Shown here piece after piece: positions 31,866 to 40,337 of a stretch of DNA of 64,000 nucleotides (positions are counted from its first letter, which is position 1; every line of letters begins with the position of its first letter). The stretch is from positions 109,219 to 173,218 of the forward strand of contig JAMFSS010000008.1 of NCBI GenBank assembly GCA_026225415.1. Direction: 5' to 3'. Both the position numbers and the translations under genes were made by a program. The DNA is from Alphaproteobacteria bacterium (GTDB lineage: Bacteria > Pseudomonadota > Alphaproteobacteria > UBA9219). The notes beneath the pieces were generated by a model, which made no database searches, was not told the DNA's origin, and was given only the letters and a program-made list of their open reading frames with translations.

Positions 31866-32618
31866 ATGCAACCGCCCGTCATCTTGCTCGTTGAACCACA
31901 GTTGGTCGAGAATATCGGCATGACGGCGCGCGCCATGATGAATACCGGCCTGTACGAATTGCGGCTGGTTAACCCGCGCGATCCGTGGCCACTCGGCGAA
32001 ATTCACCAACAACGCATGGCGGCGGCATCCAGCGGCGCGGATGATGTTCTGAACAATGCTAAAATCTTCCCGACATTGGAAGAAGCCATGACAGACTTAC
32101 ACTACATCTATGCTACCACGGCGCGCACCAACGACATGACCAATGTTATCATGACGCCACGCGCCGCCATACCCGATATGGTCGCGCGTTCCACGGGTGG
32201 TCAGAAAACCGCCGTGATGTTCGGGAAGGAACGCACAGGCTTGACCAACGATCAGATCATGCTGGCCAACGCCAAAATCACCATTCCGCTTAATCCCGAA
32301 TTTTCTTCGCTTAATCTGGCGCAGGCGGTCTTGTTGATCGGTTATGAATGGTATCAGGCGCATGACAAGACCCCCGATAATGTTTTGTATATGGGCGACA
32401 GCACGCCCGCGACCCGCGAAGAATACCTAAATTTCTTCCACCGGTTGGAAAGCGCATTGGATGAAGGCGGGTTTTTCGTCACCCCCGAAATGCGCCCCAC
32501 TATGGTTCGTAATCTACAAAACACGTTGCAGCGCGCCCAGATGACCGAACAGGAAATACGCACATGGCATGGCGTTTTGTCATCCCTGCTCGGCATACCG
32601 AAACGCAACAAGGCATGA
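31866..32618 (+). CDS. trmJ: TrmJ-like tRNA/rRNA 2'-O-methyltransferase
   Basis: A SPOUT-class methyltransferase of 250 residues. It has the N-terminal VEPQLVENIGMTARAM, a central FGKERTGLTNDQIM, and the knot LNPEFSSLNLAQAV. These are hallmarks of TrmJ, which 2'-O-methylates position 32 of tRNAs. The stop overlaps the folB start (ATGA). TrmJ versus a related rRNA methylase is likely but not certain. Confidence 0.88.
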   Translation: MQPPVILLVEPQLVENIGMTARAMMNTGLYELRLVNPRDPWPLGEIHQQRMAAASSGADDVLNNAKIFPTLEEAMTDLHYIYATTARTNDMTNVIMTPRAAIPDMVARSTGGQKTAVMFGKERTGLTNDQIMLANAKITIPLNPEFSSLNLAQAVLLIGYEWYQAHDKTPDNVLYMGDSTPATREEYLNFFHRLESALDEGGFFVTPEMRPTMVRNLQNTLQRAQMTEQEIRTWHGVLSSLLGIPKRNKA

Positions 32619-32986
32619 GCGACGGCATCAAACTCATCATCCGCGATTTGCGCGTTGATTTGCGCATAGGCCACTGTGAAACCGAACAGGACAAAACTCA
32701 GCCCCTTCTTATCAACATCGAATGTCTGGCATCCCTTTCCCGCCGGTATGACGATATTCGCGAGAATGATTTGTCCGAAGTCATCAATTACCGTCCGGTT
32801 TACGAATTTGTCTGTCATGAATTAACGCAAATGGGGCATATCTTTTTATTGGAAAGCGCGGCCGAAAAAATTCTCGATTTCTGTTTTCACGACCCGCGCA
32901 TTACAACCGCAACTGTGCGTATAGAAAAGACCACCATCTTCACCCATGCCGCTTCTGGCGGTATTGAAATGCAAAGGACACGCTAA
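32615..32986 (+). CDS. folB: Dihydroneopterin aldolase (FolB-like)
   Basis: The 123-residue protein fits the FolB fold: LIIRDLRVDLRIGHCETE at the N-terminus, LINIECLASL, and the VINYRPVYEFV helix. FolB acts in folate synthesis. The start ATG 32615 overlaps the trmJ stop, and the stop overlaps the following reductase start (TAATG). The glutamate in the LLESAAEKI segment is where the family's conserved residue lies. Confidence 0.85.
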   Translation: MSDGIKLIIRDLRVDLRIGHCETEQDKTQPLLINIECLASLSRRYDDIRENDLSEVINYRPVYEFVCHELTQMGHIFLLESAAEKILDFCFHDPRITTATVRIEKTTIFTHAASGGIEMQRTR

Positions 32987-33663
32987 TGGCCAAAGGTTGG
33001 GCTCTTGTCACAGGTTCGGCGCGCCGCATTGGCCGCGCCATTGCGCTCGACCTTGCCACGCATGGATGGGATATTATCGTGCATTACCACCGTTCCGCCG
33101 ATGAGGCGCAAAAACTGGCACAGGAAATCGACGCGCTGGGTCGTTCTGTATGTCTCGCGGAAATCAATCTGGCCGACCCGCAGGCCGCCGCAAATCTGAT
33201 CCCCTCTCTGGCCGAAGAAATCGGCATGATTGACGCGTTGATCAATAATGCAGCATTGTTTGAGCCCGACAATACAGACCCCGATGGGACACGCCATTGG
33301 GCGGTCAATGCCGATGCGCCACGTTTGCTGAGCAAAGCCTTCCGCGACCATCTACCGCCGACCGAAAAAGCTGCCATTGTTAATCTATTGGATGCGACGC
33401 CGCCGGTAAATAACTTCACCGCCTATGAAAAAGCGAAAATTTTTCGCGCCGACCTGACCGCCAATATGGCCAAATCTTTTGCACCACAGGTACGCGTTAA
33501 TGGCGTCGCCTGTGGTTATGTGCTGCCCAGCCCGCGCCAATCGGAAGAAGACTTTCGCAAAATATCAGGCGGCAAAATCGTCACGCCCCAACAAATCGCC
33601 ACCGCTGTGCGGCAACTTCTGGAAACGCCCGGCCTTACCGGACAGATGACGACAATTGCCTAA
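32986..33663 (+). CDS. SDR-family pteridine-reductase-like enzyme
   Basis: A short-chain dehydrogenase of 225 residues. The cofactor motif is VTGSARRIGRAIALDLA and the catalytic Tyr-Lys is in YEKAKIFRADL. The TGSARRIG variant and the HYHRSADEA segment are typical of pteridine reductases and FolM-like dihydromonapterin reductases, and the gene is coupled to folB. A role in reducing pterins or dihydrofolate is therefore likely. The usual NNAAL motif is present (LINNAALF). Confidence 0.82.
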   Translation: MAKGWALVTGSARRIGRAIALDLATHGWDIIVHYHRSADEAQKLAQEIDALGRSVCLAEINLADPQAAANLIPSLAEEIGMIDALINNAALFEPDNTDPDGTRHWAVNADAPRLLSKAFRDHLPPTEKAAIVNLLDATPPVNNFTAYEKAKIFRADLTANMAKSFAPQVRVNGVACGYVLPSPRQSEEDFRKISGGKIVTPQQIATAVRQLLETPGLTGQMTTIA

Positions 33664-34023
33664 AATGGGCGTTTCTATTGCGCGGAACATGCGTGTGCAG
33701 GCCGGTCAACTAACAAATTTTAATATGTGCAAAACTTTCCCGCTTGACTCATTTGCCCACCCCATGCAGCAACACCGCATCTTGTTCACACCCACATTGA
33801 TTTCGCCTTATTTTCAGAAATCAAGCACACAAATCGGTTAATTTCACTTTTTGGCCACAAAGAAATTATGAAAAAACAACAGCTTGATTCAGACTGCCTA
33901 ATTCTTAGGCAGCAAGGTGAAAAGGGCAATTTTACGGGCGAAAAGAAACCACAAACAGGTTTTACAAACAGACTTATCCACAATTTTCGGGGATAAAGAA
34001 TCTATAAAACGGTATAAGGACAC
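33664..34023. promoter_or_regulatory. AT-rich intergenic region before uvrC with palindromes and DnaA-like boxes
   Basis: No gene is supported here. Two perfect inverted repeats are present: TTGATTTC/GAAATCAA (33797-33804 and 33817-33824) and CTGCCTAA/TTAGGCAG (33894-33901 and 33905-33912, 3-base loop). A perfect DnaA consensus box TTATCCACA lies at 33974-33982, and TTTTGCACA is on the minus strand at 33726-33734. The uvrC promoter must lie at the right end, possibly using TATAAA near 34002. Confidence 0.45.
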
Positions 34024-35907
34024 ATGACCAAAACGCCTGCCCCAAAACCTACAAAAACAGCGTCGAATTACGATGCGGGCGCCGCTATGTTACGCGCCCA
34101 TATCAAAACCCTGCCCGGCAAACCGGGCGTTTACCGCATGATTGATGCCAAAGGTTTGCCATTATATGTCGGCAAAGCCAAAGATTTGAAAAAACGCGTA
34201 TCGTCCTATACCCAACGCGCCCGTTTGCCTATTCGCCTGCAACGCATGGTCGCTCTGGCCAAAAATCTGGAAATCACCACCACGCCGACCGAAGCCGAGG
34301 CTTTGCTGCTGGAAGCGAATTTTATCCAGAAATTCCTGCCGCCCTATAATATCTTACTGCGCGACGATAAATCTTACCCCTATATTTTGATCACCAAAGA
34401 TCATGATTTTCCGCAAATCCTCAAACATCGCGGCACCAAAAATCGTAAGGGCAATTATTTCGGCCCCTTCGCATCTGGCGGCGCGGTAACGGAAACGCTT
34501 ACCCTGATGCAACGCGGGTTCATGCTGCGCAATTGCACCGACAGTTTTTTTGCCAACCGTTCGCGCCCCTGTTTGCAATATCATATCAAACGTTGCACTG
34601 CACCTTGCGTTGGCAAGGTTTCCATTGCCGACTATGCGCAACAGGTGACAGATGCGGTCGATTTTCTGAAAGGCCGCAATCAGGATATTCAGCAAAAACT
34701 GGCCGGCGAAATGCAGCACGCCAGCGACGCGATGGATTTTGAGAACGCCGCCAAATTGCGCGACCGTATCAAAGTATTGACCAGCATGCAGGCGCGCCAA
34801 AGCATTAATGTCGCGGGCATAGATGATGCCGATATCATTGGCATGCATCAGCAAAGCGGCAAGACCGCCATTCAAATCTTTTTCTTCCGGCAAGACCGCA
34901 ATTACGGTGCGCGCGTTTTCTACCCCACGCATGACAGCACCGACACACCGGCCGATATTATGGCCGCCTTTATCGCGCAATTTTATGCCGATAAACCGGC
35001 ACCGCCTATGTTAATCACCGACACATTGCCTCAAGATCACGCGTTGCTGGCCGAAGCGCTTTCCACTCAATCAGGCCACAAAACCCGCATTATGGTTCCG
35101 CAATCGGGCGATAAGAAACGCCTGATTGATATGGCGCAAAAAAACGCGCAAGAATCCCTCGCGCGCTCTTTGTCGGAGAATAAGGAACAAGCGCGATTGC
35201 TGAACCGCGTCGCGGAAATTTTTGCCTTGCCCGAACCGCCCAAACGTATCGAGGTTTACGACAATTCGCATATTCAGGGCAGCTTTGCCGTCGGCGCGAT
35301 GATTGCAGCGGGCGCGGAAGGTTTTCTGAAAAAAACTTACCGCAAATTCAATATAAAATCTGCCCAAACCAATGACGATTTCGCCATGATGCGCGAAGTC
35401 CTGACCCGTCGCTTCCAACGGTTGATAGAAGAAGACCCCGAACATAAATCCGATATGTGGCCGGACTTGCTTCTCATCGACGGCGGCGCGGGGCAATTGA
35501 ACAAAGTCTTCGCAGTGTTAAATGAATTGGGCGTGGGCGATATCGCGGTGGTCGGCATTGCCAAAGGCCCCGACCGCAATGCGGGACGCGAGCGTTTTTT
35601 TATGCCCGACCGCGAACCGTTTGATCTGCCGCACGAAGATCCTGTGTTATATTATCTGCAGCGGCTGCGCGACGAGGCTCACCGTTTCGCCATCGGCACC
35701 CATCGCGCCCGCCGTACCAAGGCCATAGGCGTGTCGAAATTGGATGAAGTGCCGGGCATAGGCGCGACTCGCAAACGCGCCCTTCTGCACCATTTTGGAT
35801 CGGCCAAGGCAGTTGAAGGTGCGTCTTTGGAAGATCTTATGCGCACCCCCGGCATTAACCGCAGCATTGCGCAAAAAATCCATGATTATTTCCGCAAAGG
35901 CGGATAG
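34024..35907 (+). CDS. uvrC: UvrC, excinuclease ABC subunit C
   Basis: UvrC (627 residues) makes the two incisions in nucleotide excision repair. The N-terminal GIY-YIG nuclease shows GVYRMIDAKGLPLYVGKAKD. A Cys-rich insert (RPCLQYHIKRCTAPC) and the UVR motif (DAMDFENAAKLRDRIKVL) follow. The C-terminal RNase H-like domain has EVYDNSHIQGSFAVGAM and DLLLIDGGAGQLN, and tandem HhH motifs end the protein (EVPGIGATRKRALLHHFG). Confidence 0.98.
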   Translation: MTKTPAPKPTKTASNYDAGAAMLRAHIKTLPGKPGVYRMIDAKGLPLYVGKAKDLKKRVSSYTQRARLPIRLQRMVALAKNLEITTTPTEAEALLLEANFIQKFLPPYNILLRDDKSYPYILITKDHDFPQILKHRGTKNRKGNYFGPFASGGAVTETLTLMQRGFMLRNCTDSFFANRSRPCLQYHIKRCTAPCVGKVSIADYAQQVTDAVDFLKGRNQDIQQKLAGEMQHASDAMDFENAAKLRDRIKVLTSMQARQSINVAGIDDADIIGMHQQSGKTAIQIFFFRQDRNYGARVFYPTHDSTDTPADIMAAFIAQFYADKPAPPMLITDTLPQDHALLAEALSTQSGHKTRIMVPQSGDKKRLIDMAQKNAQESLARSLSENKEQARLLNRVAEIFALPEPPKRIEVYDNSHIQGSFAVGAMIAAGAEGFLKKTYRKFNIKSAQTNDDFAMMREVLTRRFQRLIEEDPEHKSDMWPDLLLIDGGAGQLNKVFAVLNELGVGDIAVVGIAKGPDRNAGRERFFMPDREPFDLPHEDPVLYYLQRLRDEAHRFAIGTHRARRTKAIGVSKLDEVPGIGATRKRALLHHFGSAKAVEGASLEDLMRTPGINRSIAQKIHDYFRKGG

Positions 35908-35937
35908 AATGACCCGTCTTTGAACAGGGAAGCCCCC

Positions 35938-36228
35938 ATGCAATTCACCGTCCTGACCCGCCGCAAAACCGAACAATTTACCGACGCACAATTCGCGCCC
36001 TTGCTGGATGGTGAAGCCGACCGCGTGCGTGAATTATACGCCGAAGGTTTTATCCGCCAAATCTGGATGCGTGGTGACACACCAGGTGCCTTTATGATGG
36101 TCGAAGCAGTCGATGAAAAAGACGTCCGCGACCGGCTGCACACCCTGCCCTTGCATCAGGCCGGTATGCTGGAACTGATCGCCCTTATCCCCCTGCGCCC
36201 CTATCGCGCTTTTTGCCCCAAAACGTGA
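35938..36228 (+). CDS. Small ferredoxin-fold protein, muconolactone-isomerase-like
   Basis: A 96-residue protein with the alpha/beta pattern of muconolactone isomerase-like and YciI-like dimeric barrels: a strand (QFTVLTRRK), a helix, QIWMRGD, GAFMMVEAVDE and ELIALIPLRPYRAF. It may be an enzyme subunit or a structural dimer; nothing nearby fixes a pathway. The start is ATG 35938 with AGGGAAG seven bases upstream. Follows uvrC after 30 bp. Confidence 0.65.
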   Translation: MQFTVLTRRKTEQFTDAQFAPLLDGEADRVRELYAEGFIRQIWMRGDTPGAFMMVEAVDEKDVRDRLHTLPLHQAGMLELIALIPLRPYRAFCPKT

Positions 36229-36258
36229 AATTAAGAACAAAAAATGGCAAAGAGACTC

Positions 36259-36344
36259 CCTCTCCCCTTGCGGGAGAGGAAGTAAAATCTTAGGCTTGCC
36301 CTTCTTGGCAAGTCTTAGATTTTACAGGTGAGGGGGTTCCTCAC
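36259..36344. repeat. Hairpin repeat element, copy A
   Basis: Three hairpins stand side by side. CCTCTCCC/GGGAGAGG is at 36259-36279. A 19-bp stem with two mismatches, starting GTAAAATCTTAGGCTTGCC, is at 36282-36325. GTGAGG/CCTCAC is at 36328-36344. The same layout occurs at 57352-57419 and 58172-58240. It lies between two plus-strand genes and may also act as a terminator. Confidence 0.75.
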
Positions 36345-36376
36345 TTGTTATTAAATATCAAAGAACGTAACGCTTC

Positions 36377-36925
36377 ATGTCCTACTCCCTCGCCAACAAA
36401 CTGACCTTCTCGCGGATTATGGCTATTCCGGTCATTCTGCTTTTGCTTGCCATTCCCCATGGTTGGGCAGCGTGGATTGCGTTGGTCATTTTCTCCGCCG
36501 CCGGCATAACGGATTATTTCGACGGCTATCTGGCGCGGCGCGATAATGAAATCACCAAACTCGGCCAATTTCTTGACCCCATCGCCGATAAATTACTGGT
36601 GGCCGCTGTTTTGTTGATGCTTGTGTATAACGGCCAGATTTCGGGCATGAGCGTGTTGCCTGCCGTTATCATCTTGCTGCGCGAAGTCGCCGTTTCCGGC
36701 TTGCGCGAATATCTGGCGGGTTTAAGCGTCAGCGTGCCGGTAACGCAATTGGCGAAATGGAAAACCACGATTCAGATGCTCGCACTCGGTTTTCTTATCG
36801 TCGGCAAATATGCGCCGGATTGGATCCCCTCAACAACAATAGGCGATTGGGGCATCTGGATTGCCGCAACCATTACCGTTATCACCGCCTATGATTATTG
36901 GCGCGCCGGTTTGAAGCATTTTTGA
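36377..36925 (+). CDS. pgsA: Phosphatidylglycerophosphate synthase
   Basis: PgsA (182 residues) joins CDP-diacylglycerol and glycerol-3-phosphate in phosphatidylglycerol synthesis at the inner membrane. The CDP-alcohol phosphotransferase motif is complete: DYFDGYLARR, then G and LDPIADKLL at the right spacing. Several membrane helices are present, and the N-terminus is NKLTFSRIMAIPV. Confidence 0.94.
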   Translation: MSYSLANKLTFSRIMAIPVILLLLAIPHGWAAWIALVIFSAAGITDYFDGYLARRDNEITKLGQFLDPIADKLLVAAVLLMLVYNGQISGMSVLPAVIILLREVAVSGLREYLAGLSVSVPVTQLAKWKTTIQMLALGFLIVGKYAPDWIPSTTIGDWGIWIAATITVITAYDYWRAGLKHF

Positions 36926-36939
36926 TTATATTCGATTGA

Positions 36940-37185
36940 TTATCCTATGTTATATCTCTGTAGAGCGTATGTATGATGTGCATAGCCAGAAAGTGCAGAG
37001 AGAACACCATACCCTACAATAAATCCAGCAATAGATAAATGATCAAAAGAAGGTTCAGCAATCACCCTAGGAAGCTCCCAAACAAGGGCACCAACTGCTG
37101 CAAAAGCTCCAACAGTATTTGCAATACAGAGAACAACTTCATCTGCACTTGTCTTCCATAATTCCTTAACACCAATTTTTTGCAT
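36940..37185 (-). CDS. Small membrane protein, 81 residues
   Basis: I do not recognise a family. Two hydrophobic stretches (about residues 19-41 and 51-68) suggest a two-helix membrane protein with a His pair (GYAHHTYALQRY) at the end. AGGAG lies just before the ATG and a good promoter lies upstream, so expression is likely. It is clearly more AT-rich than pgsA and putA on either side, which suggests later acquisition. It converges with pgsA. Confidence 0.65.
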   Translation of the reverse strand: MQKIGVKELWKTSADEVVLCIANTVGAFAAVGALVWELPRVIAEPSFDHLSIAGFIVGYGVLSALSGYAHHTYALQRYNIG

Positions 37186-37220
37186 TTTTTTCTCCTATAA
37201 ATTAAAAATTTCTAACTCAA

Positions 37221-37248
37221 AATATATACTTCCTATTTCTATTTTCAA
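37221..37248 (-). promoter_or_regulatory. Putative sigma70 promoter of the 81-residue membrane protein gene
   Basis: On the minus strand TTGAAA (37243-37248) and TATATT (37221-37226) are 16 bp apart, about 36 bp ahead of the ATG at 37185. The whole upstream region is AT-rich. Confidence 0.45.
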
Positions 37249-37272
37249 TAATTTTATATGGTTAATTTACTC

Positions 37273-38838
37273 TTACTCCGAAGCCGCCATTAAAAGGGAC
37301 GCATTCCCGCCTGCCGCAGTCGTGTTAATGCTCGTCACGCGTTCGCAGGCAAAGCGGAGCAGATAATGCGGGCCGCCCGCCTTGGGTCCTGTGCCCGACA
37401 GCCCCTCGCCACCGAAAGGTTGCACACCGACAACAGCACCGATCAATGACCGGTTCACATAAAAATTACCGACATGCAAATCGCGTTCGACCAATGCCAC
37501 GCGATCTTCTATGCGGCTATGTAACCCACCCGTCAACCCAAACCCTGTTGCATTAATCTGCGCAATCAGTGCACCCAGCTCTTCGGGTTTATAGCGCACG
37601 ATATGCAAAATGGGGCCGAACACTTCATCGGTCAGAAAATCAATCGCCGGAATCTCCCACGCTTGCGGTGCCACAAAATTGCCGGCCAGCCCCGATACAT
37701 CGCATGAGTAAATTTCCTTTGCGCCATCCCGCAAATAATCAATATGAGTTAATAATCGTTCCTTGGCCGCATCGTCAATCACGGGGCCAACATCGGTCGA
37801 CAGGCGCGACGGATGCCCCACCACCAATTCACGCATCGCGCCACGCAACATGGCAATGATTTTATCGGCGACATCATGCGGTAAACACAAAATGCGTAAG
37901 GCCGAGCACCGTTGCCCCGCCGAACGGAATGCCGACGTCACAACATCATCCACCACCTGTTCCGGCAGAGCGGAATTATCGACAATCAACGCATTCTGCC
38001 CACCGGTTTCGGCAATCAAAGGCACAATCGCGCCGTCCTTGGCCGCCAGTGCGCGGTTAATCGCCCGCGCCGCTTTGCCAGAACCCGTGAAGGCCACACC
38101 GGCCACATGCGGATCCGCGACAATCGCCGCGCCCACATCCGCACCACCCGTCACCAATGTGAACACATCTTGCGGAATACCCGCATCACGCATCATCGCA
38201 GCCACAAATTGCGCAATACGCGGTGTCTGCGGTGCGGGTTTGGCGACAACCGCGTTGCCCGCAACCAATGCCGCAACCACCTGCCCCAGAAAAATCGCCA
38301 AGGGGAAATTCCATGGGCTGATGCACACAAAAACGCCGCGCCCTGCGTGACGCAGATAATTTTTCTCGCCGGTCGGACCAGGCAATGTTATCGGCGCAAA
38401 ATCCACCCGCGCGCGCATCGCGTAATAACGGCAGAAATCGACCGCTTCGCGTACTTCGCCCAAAGCATCGGGAATAGTTTTACCGCCCTCACTTATCATC
38501 AACGCAATTAACGCGGCATTATTCGCCTCTAATTTATCGGCCAGCTTTTCCAAACAGCCCGCCCGCGCATCCACATCCACCCGCGACCAGCCGTGAAACG
38601 CCGCCTGCGCCTTGGCAAAAACCGCATCAATATCCGGCGTGGTTTCGGCAAATTCTGGCATACGGAACGCGGCGATATCTGCCAACAAAGCATCGGTCAC
38701 AAAAGGATCCGCTAAATCCATCCCGCGCGAATTGCGCCGTTCCGGCAAATAGATATCCGCCGCCACGCGCACTGCAGGATGCCGTACGCCTGTCTGTTTG
38801 CGAAAAATATCTACGGGGTCGGCCACTAGTTCAGCCAC
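37273..38838 (-). CDS. putA: PutA C-terminal part: P5C dehydrogenase
   Basis: This half of PutA oxidises L-glutamate-semialdehyde/P5C to glutamate with NAD+. Motifs: SPWNFPLAIF, AFTGSGKAARAI, the general-base Glu in AETGGQNALIV, and the nucleophilic Cys in SAGQRCSALRIL. The C-terminus TTAAGGNASLL is that of PutA. It lies in the same frame as the proline dehydrogenase upstream, separated only by one TAG codon at 38839-38841. Its first codon is GTG (38836-38838), with AAGGA 7 bases before it, so it could be started separately. Without the TAG the two would form one protein of about 1004 residues. Confidence 0.9.
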   Translation of the reverse strand: MAELVADPVDIFRKQTGVRHPAVRVAADIYLPERRNSRGMDLADPFVTDALLADIAAFRMPEFAETTPDIDAVFAKAQAAFHGWSRVDVDARAGCLEKLADKLEANNAALIALMISEGGKTIPDALGEVREAVDFCRYYAMRARVDFAPITLPGPTGEKNYLRHAGRGVFVCISPWNFPLAIFLGQVVAALVAGNAVVAKPAPQTPRIAQFVAAMMRDAGIPQDVFTLVTGGADVGAAIVADPHVAGVAFTGSGKAARAINRALAAKDGAIVPLIAETGGQNALIVDNSALPEQVVDDVVTSAFRSAGQRCSALRILCLPHDVADKIIAMLRGAMRELVVGHPSRLSTDVGPVIDDAAKERLLTHIDYLRDGAKEIYSCDVSGLAGNFVAPQAWEIPAIDFLTDEVFGPILHIVRYKPEELGALIAQINATGFGLTGGLHSRIEDRVALVERDLHVGNFYVNRSLIGAVVGVQPFGGEGLSGTGPKAGGPHYLLRFACERVTSINTTAAGGNASLLMAASE

Positions 38839-40287
38839 CTACACATCCTTGTCCAACATGCGATGCACGAACGAACTGTTCGCACCATTTTCCAAAATGC
38901 GCCGCACAAGATACCCTAACAACACATCATGCGAACCAACGGGCGCATAAATACACCCATGCAGCCCGTCGCGGCGCATAAGGTCGTGCAATTCGCCGCC
39001 CATACCATGCAACCTTTGAAACTCGATACCGTTCGCGTCACCGGCCAAGGCGCAAATATGCGCCACGCTCATCGCATTATGCCCACCGAAAACCGGGTTG
39101 ATAACATCACGTGCGCCCAACAACCGCCGCGCACAGGCGTTATAGGCAAGGTCTGTATTATTCTTGCGCGTATAAACAGAAAAATCCGGCCAGCCGCGTT
39201 CCTGTCCGCGTTTAATTTCCGTATCCCAATAGGCACCTTTGACCAAACGCACATGAATGCGCCGGCCATTTTGCCGCGCCAATGCCGCCAGAAAATCAAT
39301 CACCGCCGGTGCGCGTTTATCATAGGCCTGCACTGCAAAACCAAGCCCACCCCAATCCGCAGGCAGTTGTTCGATAACGGCAGCCCCAACCTCCAACGAT
39401 AATTGCAAACGGTCGCCTTCTTCCGCATCAATCGTCACCGGCATATCAAATGCCGCCGCGCGTTGGCATAACGCCACTAATACCGACACCATTTCACCCA
39501 ACACACGATCATGCTGCGCCATTTCATAACGTGGATGGAGTGCGGAAAGCTTGACCGATATGCCGGAAGGACGCGGAAAATCATGCGCCTTCTGATGCGC
39601 ACCGATTTTATCTATCGCCTGTTCGTAATCGCGCAGATAACGCGCAGCATCCTCTGCCGTTCGCGCACCTTCGCCCAACATGTCGAAAGAATAACGCACG
39701 CCGTCGCGCATGGCGCTTTCGGCGCGTTGCAATGCCTTGTCTATCGTTTCGCCCATTACGAATTGATCGGCCATCCATTGCATTGCGACCTTGATCGCCT
39801 CGCGGATAACCGGTTGCCCCGCGCGCGAAACCAGATGTTTCAACGCACTGCCCGCGCTGGCTTTATCGTCATCCAGTTTGATGATTTTGCCGGTCAAAGC
39901 CAATGCCCATCCGGTCATATTAATCGACCAGGAACTACCCCCCGACAAAGCCTTGTCCCAATGGGCTTCATCTAATTTATCCTTGATCAACGCATCCGCC
40001 GTCGCGCGGTCGGGTATGCGCAGCAAGGCTTCAGCCAGACACATCAACGCCAAACCTTCTTGCGAGGTCAGCCCGAACCGCGCCAGCAAATCGGTTACTG
40101 TTGCCGATGGTTTATGGGTGCGGCGGATTTCTTCAACCCACGCGCCCGCCCGCGCCTGAGCCGCCCGCCGCGCTTCCGGCGGCAAGGTTGCATCGGGCAA
40201 TAGTTTTTCTAAACACGCCCCCTCATCCGCGCGATACAGCGCGGCAAGGATGGCGAAATGGTGCTGGGAATCGAATGAGATAGACAT
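38839..40287 (-). CDS. putA: PutA N-terminal part: proline dehydrogenase, ends at in-frame TAG
   Basis: This half oxidises proline to P5C with FAD. It lacks the N-terminal ribbon-helix-helix DNA-binding domain of E. coli PutA. Visible parts are the helical arm (SWSINMTGWALALTGKI) and the barrel (GISVKLSALHPRYEMAQHD; IDAEEGDRLQLSLEV; RLVKGAYWDTEIKRGQ). The C-terminal helix GANSSFVHRML runs straight into the linker of PutA. The frame ends at TAG 38839-38841, and the next codon continues with VAELVADPV, the normal PutA sequence. Thus this is either a nonsense-split gene, a read-through gene, or two coupled genes. Confidence 0.9.
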   Translation of the reverse strand: MSISFDSQHHFAILAALYRADEGACLEKLLPDATLPPEARRAAQARAGAWVEEIRRTHKPSATVTDLLARFGLTSQEGLALMCLAEALLRIPDRATADALIKDKLDEAHWDKALSGGSSWSINMTGWALALTGKIIKLDDDKASAGSALKHLVSRAGQPVIREAIKVAMQWMADQFVMGETIDKALQRAESAMRDGVRYSFDMLGEGARTAEDAARYLRDYEQAIDKIGAHQKAHDFPRPSGISVKLSALHPRYEMAQHDRVLGEMVSVLVALCQRAAAFDMPVTIDAEEGDRLQLSLEVGAAVIEQLPADWGGLGFAVQAYDKRAPAVIDFLAALARQNGRRIHVRLVKGAYWDTEIKRGQERGWPDFSVYTRKNNTDLAYNACARRLLGARDVINPVFGGHNAMSVAHICALAGDANGIEFQRLHGMGGELHDLMRRDGLHGCIYAPVGSHDVLLGYLVRRILENGANSSFVHRMLDKDV

Positions 40288-40337
40288 ACAAAAAGCCTAT
40301 CACGGGATTTGCCATTTCAAAACGGCAAAGAAATGCG

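Noticed and set aside
33656-33841. 61-residue plus-strand frame after the pteridine-reductase-like gene
   Set aside because: It overlaps the stop of the previous gene, has no ribosome binding site and covers palindromic AT-rich sequence.
37273-40287. Proline dehydrogenase and P5C dehydrogenase as two ordinary independent genes
   Set aside because: They share one frame with a single stop between and keep the PutA linker sequence on both sides, so I report them as a split putA, though separate translation is possible.
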